DNA from: Alcanivoracaceae bacterium | Lineage (GTDB): Bacteria; Pseudomonadota; Gammaproteobacteria; Pseudomonadales; Alcanivoracaceae | Direction of reading: 5' to 3' | DNA: 64,000 nucleotides | NCBI GenBank assembly: GCA_029213045.1 | Contig: JARGPN010000006.1 | Span: forward strand, 62,001 to 126,000 | Shown here: in pieces, positions 54,864 through 63,981 of the stretch | Layout of the letters: each line of letters opens with the position of its first letter | Position numbering within the stretch: position 1 is the first letter of the stretch | Notes under the pieces: generated by a model | The model's input: the letters and a program-made list of their open reading frames with translations, nothing else | The model's database searches: none | Told to the model about the DNA's origin: nothing | Made by a program: the position numbers and the translations under genes

Positions 54864-57800
54864 TTAATTCTTCGCTTTAAAGCTGTCTTGGTCAAACTTG
54901 ATGCGGAAGTCTAAGACAAACCCAGCAACACGACTTTCAGCGCCTGTGAAGTCTGCGTCGTAGAAGCCTTTGAAGTTGTAGCCCAAGCTTAGCCAGATAT
55001 CTTTCACCGGCGAGTAGCCGAGCATAACGCCGGTGCTGTAATTCATTACGTCTGATTGCCAGCCGTGCAATACACTGCCGCGTGCACCGATATCCCAACG
55101 GGTAGTAACGTTATAGCGATATTCAGCGCCGATTAAATCTGTGTAGCCGCTGTAGCGTGACGCATCGATGGTTTCCATGACGTAGCGGGCGCCATAGTTT
55201 AATGCCAGTTGTTGTTTTTCAGAGGGCTTGTAGTTGGCCGCGGTGTTATTCACGAAGCGACGACCACGAATTGCGCCGCTAGCATCTTTTAAGCCATCGA
55301 GAATAAATTGCGTGCGGTTTAGCACTGACCAATCTCCGCTAAGTGGACGATGCACAAAGCTGAAATCTAATTGGCTTTCCCATTCTTCATTGCCGCCAGC
55401 CAAATCGCGGTCGTAGTAATAGAAACGACCTGCGATGGTATTTACGTTGTCGAGGCGATGCTGGAATCCGCTTAACAGCGTCAATTTGTCGTCGGTATCG
55501 GCGTGACGGAATTCAACACGGTTTGTCAGGCTCCACTCACCGTCACGGTATCCAAGGCCTGCCGCAGCCGCGGTGTAGTCCAATGATTCTGTACCGCTGG
55601 CTAATGGGCGACGGTCATCGAACGTTGGCGCAGGAATAGTGTCGTCCCGTAATGTTTGGGCGCGATCGAAGCCTAGGTCAGCCGACCATTGGCTATTGAG
55701 CTGCATGGTTTGGTACAAACCGGCATGGCTGAATAGGCGAGGGCCGTATTCATCTTCCGCGCGACCGACTTCTGTTGTCACGGTGCCGCCCGACCAAGGT
55801 GTGGCGCGCACGCCGGTGCGTGTTTCTTGGCTGCGGCGTTTGTAGCCCCACGCCATTTCTTGATTGGTATAAACGCTGGCAATTTTATTTACGCGATAAT
55901 CTGCACCCAAAGTTAATCGTTTTGGGTAGTCAGAGTTTGCTTCCTCGCCTGTGACGCTGGATTCACCTTTTGCAGAAAGACGTAAGCGGTCGTCCATCAA
56001 ATCGCGTTCAGCGCCTGCAATAACTTGATCAGATTCGTAGTGTGAGTCGCCGACTTTATCGGTGGCACTGCGTAATCCGCCATAAACGCGCCAGTCTTCT
56101 TGGTCATATTTCAACGTGGCTTCGGCGCTGTCGCGAGTATTGTCGGTGGTTAACACTTCTTGTCGACGTAATTCGCCGTTCGCTGATAAGGTTTCAGTGA
56201 AGCGATAACGGCCTTGTGCAGACGATTGACGAGTATCGTCAGTGTTGGCGGCTTGTTGGCCTAGGCCGAAGCCGCCGTCTTTCTGTTCAACACGCAATCG
56301 AGAGTCAAATTTTTCAGAAAGATATTCGTGCTCAAGCAACCATGCTTTGTCTTCGATGTCGCCCGTGGCGGACACCTGTTGCTCGGTATACGCGCCTTCC
56401 GCTTTGATCGTGTGGCGCTCGTTTGCTTTCCATGTCAGGTCTGCACCACTTAAATCGCCGCGTGCACCTTCAGTGCCTTCGTGAACAGCGCTAATGCCAA
56501 GCTCTAACGTTTTATCTTCATTATGAAACGCTACGCGGCCACCACCGGTGACGTTATCTTCGCCGGCAACCACTTCATAATCAGCAACGATGTAAACAGG
56601 ATTAAATTGAGCGTCTTGAACCGGTACGGGCGATTTAAAGAAAACCGTGCCGGTGCGGTAATCAATGCTGTAGTCAATGAAGCGGGTGCGTGTTTCAGTC
56701 GAAATTACTTCATTGTTAAAGCGGTCGCGCACTTCAATACTGATTTGTTCTGTGCCGGGAAGAATATTCTGCCGCGTGAACTGGTAAAGACCTGAGGTGC
56801 CATCGCCAGGAATATCATCGCGAATAAAGCCGTTGCCAGTTTCTGCGGCGAATATATTGCTGCTAATGTTTTTACCGCTATATTCACTTTTCAGGCCGGT
56901 GAGGGCGCGCTGATAACGTGATAGTTCCGTCACGGTGAGGTCGGTTTGGAAATCGCCAAATAGAACGTAGAAATCTTTACGCTCCATACGTAGATAAAGT
57001 TTCTCTTGGCTTGGTGCATCGTGCAGACGACTAGTGTCATCGCCATACAGTACATACCATGCTTCTGGATCAAAGATTTGTCCGTGAGGATTGTCACCTT
57101 CTTCGCGACGGCTGTCGTAGGCGACGGTCATTAACCATTCACCCTTCACTCGGCCACGTGCGTAGAAGGAAGCTTCGCCGTCGGTGTATACGTCTTTTTC
57201 TGCATCCGGCATGGCTTCGATATTTTTATCTATCGCGTTATAGCCCACTGAACCCTCGGCGAAGCCGACAAGAATCCAGTCGCGTAAATACGGATCAACG
57301 CTGACTTCTAATTCGTCTGACTCAAACTGGTCAGAGGCCAAGCGAATGCGGAACGTGCCCGCGTTGCTGACAGGTTCAAACCAAGCGTAACCCTCACTAT
57401 CAACCTGAACAATTTTGCTCTTAATGTTGAGTGGGTCTTGCTGGCCTTTGGGTAGAAGCGGGCGCAATTGACCGGTGGTTAAACGCAGATCGGTACGCGA
57501 CTCGATTTTACGGCCAAAATCATCGGTGAGTTCCAATTTAATGCGAACCGGTGTTTTGCCGTCGGCCACATTTCCTGATGTGTCGACAACGCGAACGTCT
57601 TTAATGCCGGCAGTGCGGGTCACCGTTACGCTGTCTTTATAGCGCGCATTGCCAAAAGGACCATATCCAAGGATTTCAAAAACATAGTCGCCGGTTTGTT
57701 TTAAATCGATACCGACCCAAGTGTAGTGGGTGAGGCCCGTCGCTGGGTCTTTCATTGTCATGCCGATACGTTCAGCGCTGACTTCTTCGCCATTGATAAG

Positions 57801-60311
57801 AAGCTTTGGCTTGAGCTTGCTGTCTAGCGTGGTGTTAACGGTTAACACTGGAAGGCTAACTTTCATGCCGTCTTTCAAGTTGCTAAAGCCTGCTTTGTCG
57901 GCGGCGGCCGCTGCCTTTTGCTTTTCGTCAGTGGTGTTGAGGCCGCTGTTGCCTTCCGTCACAGCAAGCTTGGCATCGGTTAATTTCTCATAGTGAATAA
58001 TCATCAGCTCTACGCGACGGTTTAATGCGCGACCAGCTTCAGTATCGTTGTCAGCAATTGGAAAATCAGCGCCAGCACCTTCGATTTTTATTTCATCGGC
58101 GGGCAAATCAAGTTTACGGCGCAGGTATTCAGCAACCGTGTACGCGCGCATAAGAGACAGCTCGCGATTGCTTTTGTATTTTGCGTCGGTGTTGCGCTTG
58201 AACGGGATATTGTCGGAATGCCCAGTGACAAATAATTTTACTTCGAGTGAGCCGCGTATTGTTTCGGCTACGCCATCGAGCATTGCTTTGTCTTCGGCAT
58301 CAAGTTCTGCCGAGAGAGAGCCAAAGCTAGGGCGCAGAGTCATTTCTTCGGTACGAATCTCGGCGGCATCAATTTTCACCTGATTCATAGAAATCAGGGT
58401 GTGTTTTTCTCCACGAGCGGTTGTGCCTGTGGTTTTGACCAGAATGGATTGAAAGCCTGCATCAACAGAACTTTTGTCAACGACAAGATCCAGCTCTAAT
58501 TCTTGTTGCCAGTAGTCACCCTTGGAATTTAAGGGAAATGACCAATAGTTTTCGACTTTCTTACCGTCCGAAATCGGTTCGCCATTAATGCGCGCAGTGC
58601 CGGCAATCGGTTTTAGGTTATCCGGCAAGAACAACCGAGCTTCAACGTTACGGAACTCAGTCTGTCCGTTCGCAACGGGCAGACGCATATGCGCTACGCC
58701 ATCATGCAGCTCCGTGATCATTTGCTGTTGGAGGAGGGCATTTACTTCTGGCTTGGCCTCTAACCAGTAGTCTTCGCGCCACAAGGTGCCGCCTTGTACA
58801 TCAATAAAGCGAGACTTTTCGTTGCCCGCTTTACGGCTGTTGTCTTCACATAACTTGAGCGAGTAGCGACGGCTAAATGAATCTTTGTCGACCTGCAAAA
58901 CGTGGGTGCCTGGCTGAACGCCTTCTAAATGCCAGCGACCTTTTGCATCGGTAATAACGTTGGTGCCGTCTTCTAAATAAAGGCGCACGCCGGCTAATCC
59001 AGGCGCTTCGCGATCACCACATTCGCCAACCATCACACGCCCCATCAAAAAGGCGCGATCGTTAAAAAAGGCGTTTTCTACTATGATATCGGCGGTAGCT
59101 TCATTTGATGTGTTGGTGTCGCCGCGTGCGGTGGCGCTGTTTGTGGCGACACCGACTTCCGCGATAGGAGTTACTTCGACGACATAGCTCAGCATTGCCA
59201 CTTCATCAATGCCCATGTCACCGATTTCAATTGTGGCGATTTGTCCGTCGGACGAAATTTTCGTCGTCAGTTTCTTGCCGTTACGTTTAACTGAGTCGGT
59301 ACGTAGACGGAAACCTTTCGGCAAGGTATCGATGATACGCACATTGCTTTGCAGCGCTCCGCCATTTGTGACGGTAACGCGATAGGGGGCGATATCTCCA
59401 ACGGATACAACTGAGCGTACCGCCTCTTTGCTAATAAATAATCCGGGCGTTCCTGGTGTTACTGGAGGCGCGGCGGAGGCCGTGGCGGTTTTTGCCGCTG
59501 CAAAGGCATTGAAGATTGGAGGCGTAAGGAACGACGGCGCATTTTGTGTGTTGCTGTCGTTAATGTCGCCATAGTTGTCGTAAACAATATCGATGGTGTC
59601 ACCAGAGTTTATTGGCGTAATCGCAGAAGGAGCGAAATAGCCGGCATAAACCCCTGAACCAGCTGTCGTTTCAACGAGCGTCACTATGTAAGGCGTGCTG
59701 CTCGCTCCGCTGGTGATGTTGACCGTTACTGCCATAAAGCTCCGGCCGTCTGGGCGCAACCCGAACGCTGAAGCAGGCAATAAAGGTTTATCTACCACAA
59801 TAAACAAGGGTTCGTTTTGACTTAATGTGTTGGCGCTGCCAAACGCGCCGCTATTCGCCTCGACGAGTCCAACGGGCTGATTTAATGCAATCGGATTGCC
59901 GTTCGCATCCAGCGGTTGGGGTAGCGGGGCGGACAATGTTGGCGTGGTGCCAGACAAGCTGTCTGTGTTAGCAAAATTGCCGCTGAAAACATTTAGCGAA
60001 CGCGTTGCGCCAGCGTTGGCATAACGGTACAGCGAAATTTTTTCATAGCGCGTTACGACAATATCTGCGCGTACGTTTGCTGCTGCGCCGCTCCAGCTTA
60101 ATTCAGCGGGATTGGTGTTCTGAATCAGGTAAGCGGCTTGCGCCGCCGTTGCCCAGCTCATCAGTAGCAGCGGTATTAAAGCGAACATCCACAATGCACG
60201 CAGTCCGCTTCTCAACGAACTCAATACAACGCACGCACGCGCAAACACCCAATCCGGCGAATTGCCGGATTGGGATGCTACGTCTCTTAGGCGTCGTATT
60301 GCTTGCTGCAT
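54864..60311 (-). CDS. Giant envelope protein: DUF11 - OmpA domain - C-terminal beta-barrel
   Basis: An 1815-residue exported protein. Residues ~40-60 are a hydrophobic export signal (ends ATAAQA). A DUF11-type domain (about 294-410, with VSVGDIAPYRVTVTNGG) leads to a regulatory-like beta domain (~430-510), an OmpA-type peptidoglycan-binding domain near 670-775 (VTGHSDNIPF, EIKIEGAGADF, ALNRRVELMI), beta-sandwich domains, and from ~1012 a long outer-membrane beta-barrel region. An OmpA domain in the middle, with a barrel after it, is unusual and would anchor the barrel to the cell wall. The start at 60311 lacks a Shine-Dalgarno and relies on the preceding stop 7 nt away; internal starts near residue 43 are possible. 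Confidence 0.8.
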   Translation of the reverse strand: MQQAIRRLRDVASQSGNSPDWVFARACVVLSSLRSGLRALWMFALIPLLLMSWATAAQAAYLIQNTNPAELSWSGAAANVRADIVVTRYEKISLYRYANAGATRSLNVFSGNFANTDSLSGTTPTLSAPLPQPLDANGNPIALNQPVGLVEANSGAFGSANTLSQNEPLFIVVDKPLLPASAFGLRPDGRSFMAVTVNITSGASSTPYIVTLVETTAGSGVYAGYFAPSAITPINSGDTIDIVYDNYGDINDSNTQNAPSFLTPPIFNAFAAAKTATASAAPPVTPGTPGLFISKEAVRSVVSVGDIAPYRVTVTNGGALQSNVRIIDTLPKGFRLRTDSVKRNGKKLTTKISSDGQIATIEIGDMGIDEVAMLSYVVEVTPIAEVGVATNSATARGDTNTSNEATADIIVENAFFNDRAFLMGRVMVGECGDREAPGLAGVRLYLEDGTNVITDAKGRWHLEGVQPGTHVLQVDKDSFSRRYSLKLCEDNSRKAGNEKSRFIDVQGGTLWREDYWLEAKPEVNALLQQQMITELHDGVAHMRLPVANGQTEFRNVEARLFLPDNLKPIAGTARINGEPISDGKKVENYWSFPLNSKGDYWQQELELDLVVDKSSVDAGFQSILVKTTGTTARGEKHTLISMNQVKIDAAEIRTEEMTLRPSFGSLSAELDAEDKAMLDGVAETIRGSLEVKLFVTGHSDNIPFKRNTDAKYKSNRELSLMRAYTVAEYLRRKLDLPADEIKIEGAGADFPIADNDTEAGRALNRRVELMIIHYEKLTDAKLAVTEGNSGLNTTDEKQKAAAAADKAGFSNLKDGMKVSLPVLTVNTTLDSKLKPKLLINGEEVSAERIGMTMKDPATGLTHYTWVGIDLKQTGDYVFEILGYGPFGNARYKDSVTVTRTAGIKDVRVVDTSGNVADGKTPVRIKLELTDDFGRKIESRTDLRLTTGQLRPLLPKGQQDPLNIKSKIVQVDSEGYAWFEPVSNAGTFRIRLASDQFESDELEVSVDPYLRDWILVGFAEGSVGYNAIDKNIEAMPDAEKDVYTDGEASFYARGRVKGEWLMTVAYDSRREEGDNPHGQIFDPEAWYVLYGDDTSRLHDAPSQEKLYLRMERKDFYVLFGDFQTDLTVTELSRYQRALTGLKSEYSGKNISSNIFAAETGNGFIRDDIPGDGTSGLYQFTRQNILPGTEQISIEVRDRFNNEVISTETRTRFIDYSIDYRTGTVFFKSPVPVQDAQFNPVYIVADYEVVAGEDNVTGGGRVAFHNEDKTLELGISAVHEGTEGARGDLSGADLTWKANERHTIKAEGAYTEQQVSATGDIEDKAWLLEHEYLSEKFDSRLRVEQKDGGFGLGQQAANTDDTRQSSAQGRYRFTETLSANGELRRQEVLTTDNTRDSAEATLKYDQEDWRVYGGLRSATDKVGDSHYESDQVIAGAERDLMDDRLRLSAKGESSVTGEEANSDYPKRLTLGADYRVNKIASVYTNQEMAWGYKRRSQETRTGVRATPWSGGTVTTEVGRAEDEYGPRLFSHAGLYQTMQLNSQWSADLGFDRAQTLRDDTIPAPTFDDRRPLASGTESLDYTAAAAGLGYRDGEWSLTNRVEFRHADTDDKLTLLSGFQHRLDNVNTIAGRFYYYDRDLAGGNEEWESQLDFSFVHRPLSGDWSVLNRTQFILDGLKDASGAIRGRRFVNNTAANYKPSEKQQLALNYGARYVMETIDASRYSGYTDLIGAEYRYNVTTRWDIGARGSVLHGWQSDVMNYSTGVMLGYSPVKDIWLSLGYNFKGFYDADFTGAESRVAGFVLDFRIKFDQDSFKAKN

Positions 60312-60318
60312 CGTGGTG

Positions 60319-61458
60319 CTAGTCCGTTGTTACTTGGAAGATGATTTCAGCGACTTCTCCGTCGATGAGTTCACCCGCCGCACCGCTGGGCGTATTAATG
60401 GCGATCCCGCCTTCATCCAATGGAAAAGGCGTGCCGCCCGCATCTGCAACGGGATTGCCGTTGAGCGTGGTAGAGCCAGTTACATAGGTTGAATAGTTGG
60501 GGATTTCGTCAGTAATCGCTGCGCTGGTTAACGTGCTGCCTGAGTTAGTTGCCGCAGTCAGGCGATATTCAAGAACGTCGCCGGTTTGGGCTGTAACGCC
60601 AGATGTTGCGAAGCTTCCGCTTTGCGTCACATTGCGCACTTCTTTAATCAGCGAGCCGTCACCAGAAAGTACGGTGTTGGTTGCGCCAAGGCCGTCATCA
60701 AACAGTAGGACGCTGCCGCCACTGAGTGCTGATGTGGCACCAGACACTTGCAGTGTATGAACGCCGTTGGTGCCGCCTGCCGTCGGTGTGCCAGAAGTGA
60801 TCTGCACAGTGATGATTTGCTGCTCACCAATTTGCGTACCGGCTGTGATCACGCCTGCGTTGATAACCGGCGCTCCGCCAGTAACAGGCGTAAGCGTCAG
60901 ACGTGTCGACACTTCCGCTGTTGTTGTGTTGCCAACAGTGGTGGTGGGCGTGCCTGGGCTTAGCGTGGCAATTTCGTACACATAGTCATTGCCCGCGATA
61001 TTCACCACAACGCGATCACCGACATCCAGATTGGTTTCTGAATTTGCGGGGATATACACATTGCCCGCTGCATCGGAGTCTTGTGAGGCAATCGACGCGC
61101 CTAACACCAATGTTACCGGTGTCGTGGTCAGCGCAGTCGGCGCAGAAACGCCTGCGTCGGTGCTGGTGGTGGTTACGCTATAGGTGTCCGAACCGTTTGC
61201 TGTACTGCTAATGGTGTAGAGAAAGTCCGCCGTATCGCCGGGGTAGCTATCAATGTTTAACAGGTTCACGTCAAACACTGGTGCGCTTGCAACGGTGTTT
61301 ACCGTTACCCGAACCGATGCGGTGACTTGGCCACCAGCAAATGACAGGGTGGCAGCGTTATGAATCACTGCACCACCGCCCACAGCAGACCACGCAGCAA
61401 CGGGCGACAGCATTAATGCTGTTGCCGCAGCGGCGAAGACTTTGTTTAGGGCTTTCAT
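60319..61458 (-). CDS. Exported DUF11-like repeat protein, copy 2 of the cluster
   Basis: About 379 residues with a signal peptide ending at VAAWSA and a Thr/Ser/Gly/Ala-rich beta body. It shares long alignable segments with the 403-residue upstream gene, for example SSTANGSDTYSVTTTS versus TGTANGLDTYNISNAS, and TAEVSTRLTL-like strands, and ends in GELIDGEVAEIIFQVTTD. The two are tandem paralogues. The ATG 61458 has GGAG 9 nt upstream. Probably a surface or periplasmic filament-like protein; function unknown. Confidence 0.82.
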   Translation of the reverse strand: MKALNKVFAAAATALMLSPVAAWSAVGGGAVIHNAATLSFAGGQVTASVRVTVNTVASAPVFDVNLLNIDSYPGDTADFLYTISSTANGSDTYSVTTTSTDAGVSAPTALTTTPVTLVLGASIASQDSDAAGNVYIPANSETNLDVGDRVVVNIAGNDYVYEIATLSPGTPTTTVGNTTTAEVSTRLTLTPVTGGAPVINAGVITAGTQIGEQQIITVQITSGTPTAGGTNGVHTLQVSGATSALSGGSVLLFDDGLGATNTVLSGDGSLIKEVRNVTQSGSFATSGVTAQTGDVLEYRLTAATNSGSTLTSAAITDEIPNYSTYVTGSTTLNGNPVADAGGTPFPLDEGGIAINTPSGAAGELIDGEVAEIIFQVTTD

Positions 61459-61487
61459 GTCATCCATCTCCTTATAAAACAAAACGT

Positions 61488-61519
61488 AAAAAACGGGGCC
61501 GGGAGGACTCCGGCCCCGT
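61488..61519 (-). terminator. Intrinsic terminator inside the DUF11 cluster
   Basis: Minus-strand hairpin ACGGGGCCGG, 7-nt loop, CCGGCCCCGT followed by TTTTTT, between the second and third genes. The Shine-Dalgarno of the next gene follows about 16 nt later. It should stop most transcripts, so downstream genes would be made at lower level. Confidence 0.85.
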
Positions 61520-61534
61520 AAAAGGTCTTGCTGA

Positions 61535-62746
61535 TTAGTCGATGGTTACTTGGAACACCACGCTGGCAGTTTCACCGCCGGCGAGTGAGCCACCTGTGCC
61601 ATTGCCAAGACCTGCGGCAGTGTCATCGCCGCCTGCGCCTGCGTAGACATAGATGGTGGTGCCGTCGGTTTCTGCTGCATCGCCGTTATCGGCAGTGTCT
61701 GCGTAGGCTGTCACGCCGCCGCCGTTAACATCCATTTGAATGGAGTTAGCAACGTAGGTGGTGAACAGTGGTACAGGGTCTGACACAACGATGTTGTCTG
61801 CTTGCGCATAGGTTGGTGGGTTTTCGATCACTACGAGGTACTCCATGGTTTCAGCTGGAGCGCCGTTGACGCCTGAATCGTAGTAGTCGTTACCGTCGAA
61901 CGTAATCGATGTTCCCAAGCCGTCAGTGTTTGGCGTGGTCACGTTACGCACGTACTTAGTCACAGTTAGCGCAGTGCGCGACACGGTGAACAGAACGCTA
62001 TCGGCGGCTGTTACACCCGCGTCTGCTGCAGACGTATACGTCACAGTCACGTTGTGAGTGCCAGAAGGCGGAGTAGTAACAGTGTCGGTCGTAACCTCGA
62101 CGGTAGCCGTATCTTGCTGGCCGATAATTTGTGCGGCTGTGAAGCTGCCTACTAGCGCTGCGCTTACCGTAATAGTCGCAGTGTTTGTTGCCGCACCTGT
62201 GCTTTCGTCAATGGCGGTTACGGTTGCTACTTCGCCTGTTCCTGTAGGGTCCAGAACGATGGTGTCGCCGACTGCAATGCCATTTACGATGCTGTCATCG
62301 GTGCCATCGAATGGAACGGTGAACGAAGTTGCGCCAGCCGTAATGTCAGCGGCCACGGTCGTACCACCCAGCACAATGGATACATCGCCAGCAAAGGCTG
62401 GAGCGCCATCCATGTTGGTATCAACCGATGCATTGGAAATATTGTAAGTGTCTAGACCGTTGGCTGTGCCTGTAACGGTGTACACAAGGTTGTAGGCCGT
62501 GTTTTCAGTAGCCGGATTCACATCAGCAGGAGCGGAGAGAATTGGCGCCGAAGCAACGAGATTCACAGAGAACGATACCGAGGAAGTAACCGCCGTTTGG
62601 GCGTTACCACTGGCATCGTCAAAGTTCACCGTGACGGTGTTTGAAATGTTTGTATTGGCCGCCGTGCTAGCAAATGCTGCTGCCGGTACAAGTACCGACC
62701 CTGCTAACAGCGCTGCGCCAATATAGTGTGCAGCTTTCGAGTTCAT
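61535..62746 (-). CDS. Exported DUF11-like repeat protein, copy 1 of the cluster
   Basis: A 403-residue secreted protein with a signal peptide ending at AAAFAS and a body very rich in Thr, Ala, Gly, Asp and Val. Repeated Ig-like strands (SVSFSVNLVASAPIL, TATVEVTTDTVTT) and a DUF11 segment MEYLVVIENPPTYAQADNI are visible. It ends in a GETASVVFQVTID strand, like its downstream paralogue. GAGGA lies 9 nt before the ATG. A structural surface role is an inference. Confidence 0.82.
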   Translation of the reverse strand: MNSKAAHYIGAALLAGSVLVPAAAFASTAANTNISNTVTVNFDDASGNAQTAVTSSVSFSVNLVASAPILSAPADVNPATENTAYNLVYTVTGTANGLDTYNISNASVDTNMDGAPAFAGDVSIVLGGTTVAADITAGATSFTVPFDGTDDSIVNGIAVGDTIVLDPTGTGEVATVTAIDESTGAATNTATITVSAALVGSFTAAQIIGQQDTATVEVTTDTVTTPPSGTHNVTVTYTSAADAGVTAADSVLFTVSRTALTVTKYVRNVTTPNTDGLGTSITFDGNDYYDSGVNGAPAETMEYLVVIENPPTYAQADNIVVSDPVPLFTTYVANSIQMDVNGGGVTAYADTADNGDAAETDGTTIYVYAGAGGDDTAAGLGNGTGGSLAGGETASVVFQVTID

Positions 62747-62781
62747 AAGAGACGTCCTCAGTTATGCGCCGTTTTCAAATA

Positions 62782-62814
62782 ACTCGATTGACGCGACGCG
62801 ATCATCAATCGAGT
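62782..62814 (-). other. Intercistronic hairpin in the DUF11 cluster
   Basis: 10-bp perfect arms ACTCGATTGA / TCAATCGAGT with a 13-nt loop, between the first and second genes. There is no T-run, so it looks like an mRNA stability or processing stem rather than a terminator. Confidence 0.65.
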
Positions 62815-62824
62815 AATGCTCGGT

Positions 62825-63313
62825 TTACTTAACGATGGCGCTAAAGCCGACGCTGCCTTCGCTGCCTGCTTTGATTTCCTTCACCACCCACCGCACCGCG
62901 TTGTACTGCTCAGGTGCTGCAGTACGCGTTTTTCCTTCGACGTTGTAGGTAAGGGCAGAGGCTTTTTTGTAGGTTTTGCCGCCATCAATAGAGAAGAGAA
63001 GGTCGCTGTTATCACCCCACGCACTGCCGTCTACGTAACTGGCCCCGTCTGGCACGGGGTTGTCGACTTTCACGTTAGTAGCGGCTTCGTCGCCGGTGTT
63101 GGTATATGTGATGGTGTAGAAAATGGTCTCGCCAGGTGAGGCGGACTCAGCAGAGATGCGTTTTGTCGTGGTCTTGCCGTTTTCATCGGTCACTTTTGCG
63201 TCGCGCTCGGCCTTAACCTCGAGGCTGAGCTCAGGCGCGGCGAAGGCGCTGATTGAAAATAACATTGCGCTCACAAGAGCTCCGGCGGTAGCAAAACGGG
63301 AAAACACTTTCAT
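62825..63313 (-). CDS. Small exported DUF11 protein, first gene of the surface cluster
   Basis: A 162-residue protein with a signal peptide ending at AFAAPE. The mature part is one DUF11 unit: ETIFYTITYTNTGDEAATNVK and DNPVPDGASYVDGSAWGDN, then VRWVVKEIKAGSEGSVGFSAIV. The start is the ATG at 63313 (AAGGAGAT 5 nt upstream); 33 further codons up to 63412 are not supported. As the promoter-proximal gene, before the hairpin and terminator, it is likely the most abundant product. Confidence 0.87.
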   Translation of the reverse strand: MKVFSRFATAGALVSAMLFSISAFAAPELSLEVKAERDAKVTDENGKTTTKRISAESASPGETIFYTITYTNTGDEAATNVKVDNPVPDGASYVDGSAWGDNSDLLFSIDGGKTYKKASALTYNVEGKTRTAAPEQYNAVRWVVKEIKAGSEGSVGFSAIVK

Positions 63314-63406
63314 GGGTATCTCCTTTACATAAACAGCTGTTGTCGGCATCCGGACGCCGACTAAACAGGGAACGAATAGGGAATGAATAGGGAAGAACTG
63401 TGCCAT

Positions 63407-63435
63407 CGTCATGAGATCATTATGATCTCATGACG
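63407..63435. promoter_or_regulatory. 14-bp-arm palindrome upstream of the DUF11 cluster
   Basis: Perfect 14-bp inverted repeat (arms CGTCATGAGATCAT and ATGATCTCATGACG) about a single T, 94 bp before the first gene. A similar half site, TGATCTCAT, recurs at 63881-63889. It may be an operator, or a hairpin in the 5' leader. Confidence 0.5.
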
Positions 63436-63490
63436 AGCGGCGCTTTTGTTGTGATGAACGGTAAGCAGAGAAGTGTAGCGGGCGTTTTGA

Positions 63491-63506
63491 TAGCACTTAA
63501 GTGCTA
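63491..63506. promoter_or_regulatory. 16-bp perfect palindrome
   Basis: TAGCACTTAAGTGCTA, a perfect palindrome 178 bp before the first DUF11 gene. The protein that would bind it is unknown. Confidence 0.4.
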
Positions 63507-63536
63507 GGTTTGTCGTGTTTTGAGCGGTTGGCTTTG

Positions 63537-63552
63537 TGTGATATGTGTCACA
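63537..63552. promoter_or_regulatory. CRP/Vfr-type site, exact consensus
   Basis: TGTGATATGTGTCACA fits TGTGA-N6-TCACA exactly, 224 bp before the first DUF11 gene. CRP-family activators bound to cyclic AMP recognise this form. Confidence 0.6.
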
Positions 63553-63652
63553 AAATGCCGACTGATGACAAAATTTATAACCCGAATAGGCCACCCAGCT
63601 TCCTTAATAAGCAATAATTTCGACGAAACCGCACACTAGGTGACGGTCAATA

Positions 63653-63668
63653 TGCGATTTATGTCACA
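63653..63668. promoter_or_regulatory. CRP/Vfr-like site, one mismatch
   Basis: TGCGATTTATGTCACA has one deviation from TGTGA-N6-TCACA, 116 bp from the exact site. Confidence 0.4.
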
Positions 63669-63779
63669 TTTAGTGCGTAATTAGTAGCAAGGTTTTGTTA
63701 AAACATTGAAAAAAAGATGTTAAAAGTCAGCTTGTTAGCAAGCTTTCCACACTATTGTGCGTGATGATGACGTGAAAAT

Positions 63780-63795
63780 TGTGACATTTGTCGCG
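63780..63795. promoter_or_regulatory. CRP/Vfr-like site, two mismatches
   Basis: TGTGACATTTGTCGCG keeps a perfect left half and a changed right half, 127 bp beyond the middle site. Apart from these sites, the two palindromes and the end terminator, 63314-64000 shows no gene. Confidence 0.35.
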
Positions 63796-63951
63796 TTTTT
63801 TTGAGCTTTAGGGGCTAATTAGGTAGGGCAATCCTGGTGAGACTGCATAGGGGCGAGGGTACAAGCGAGTGATATATTTTTGATCTCATTTGACGGCGAT
63901 ATAATGTCGTTATGATGCATTGAGTTGGCGCGCGGAGAATGCGGCATATAT

Positions 63952-63981
63952 AAAAAAGCCCAGCACTAAGCTGGGCTTTTT
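63952..63981. terminator. Bidirectional terminator at the right edge
   Basis: AAAAAAGCCCAGC, ACTAA loop, GCTGGGCTTTTT. No plus-strand gene precedes it in the last kilobase, so it most likely ends a minus-strand gene lying beyond the window. Confidence 0.88.

Noticed and set aside
63409-63594. 61-codon minus-strand frame upstream of the DUF11 cluster
   Set aside because: No Shine-Dalgarno, unusual composition, and it covers the palindromes and the CRP-like site, so it is more likely regulatory sequence.
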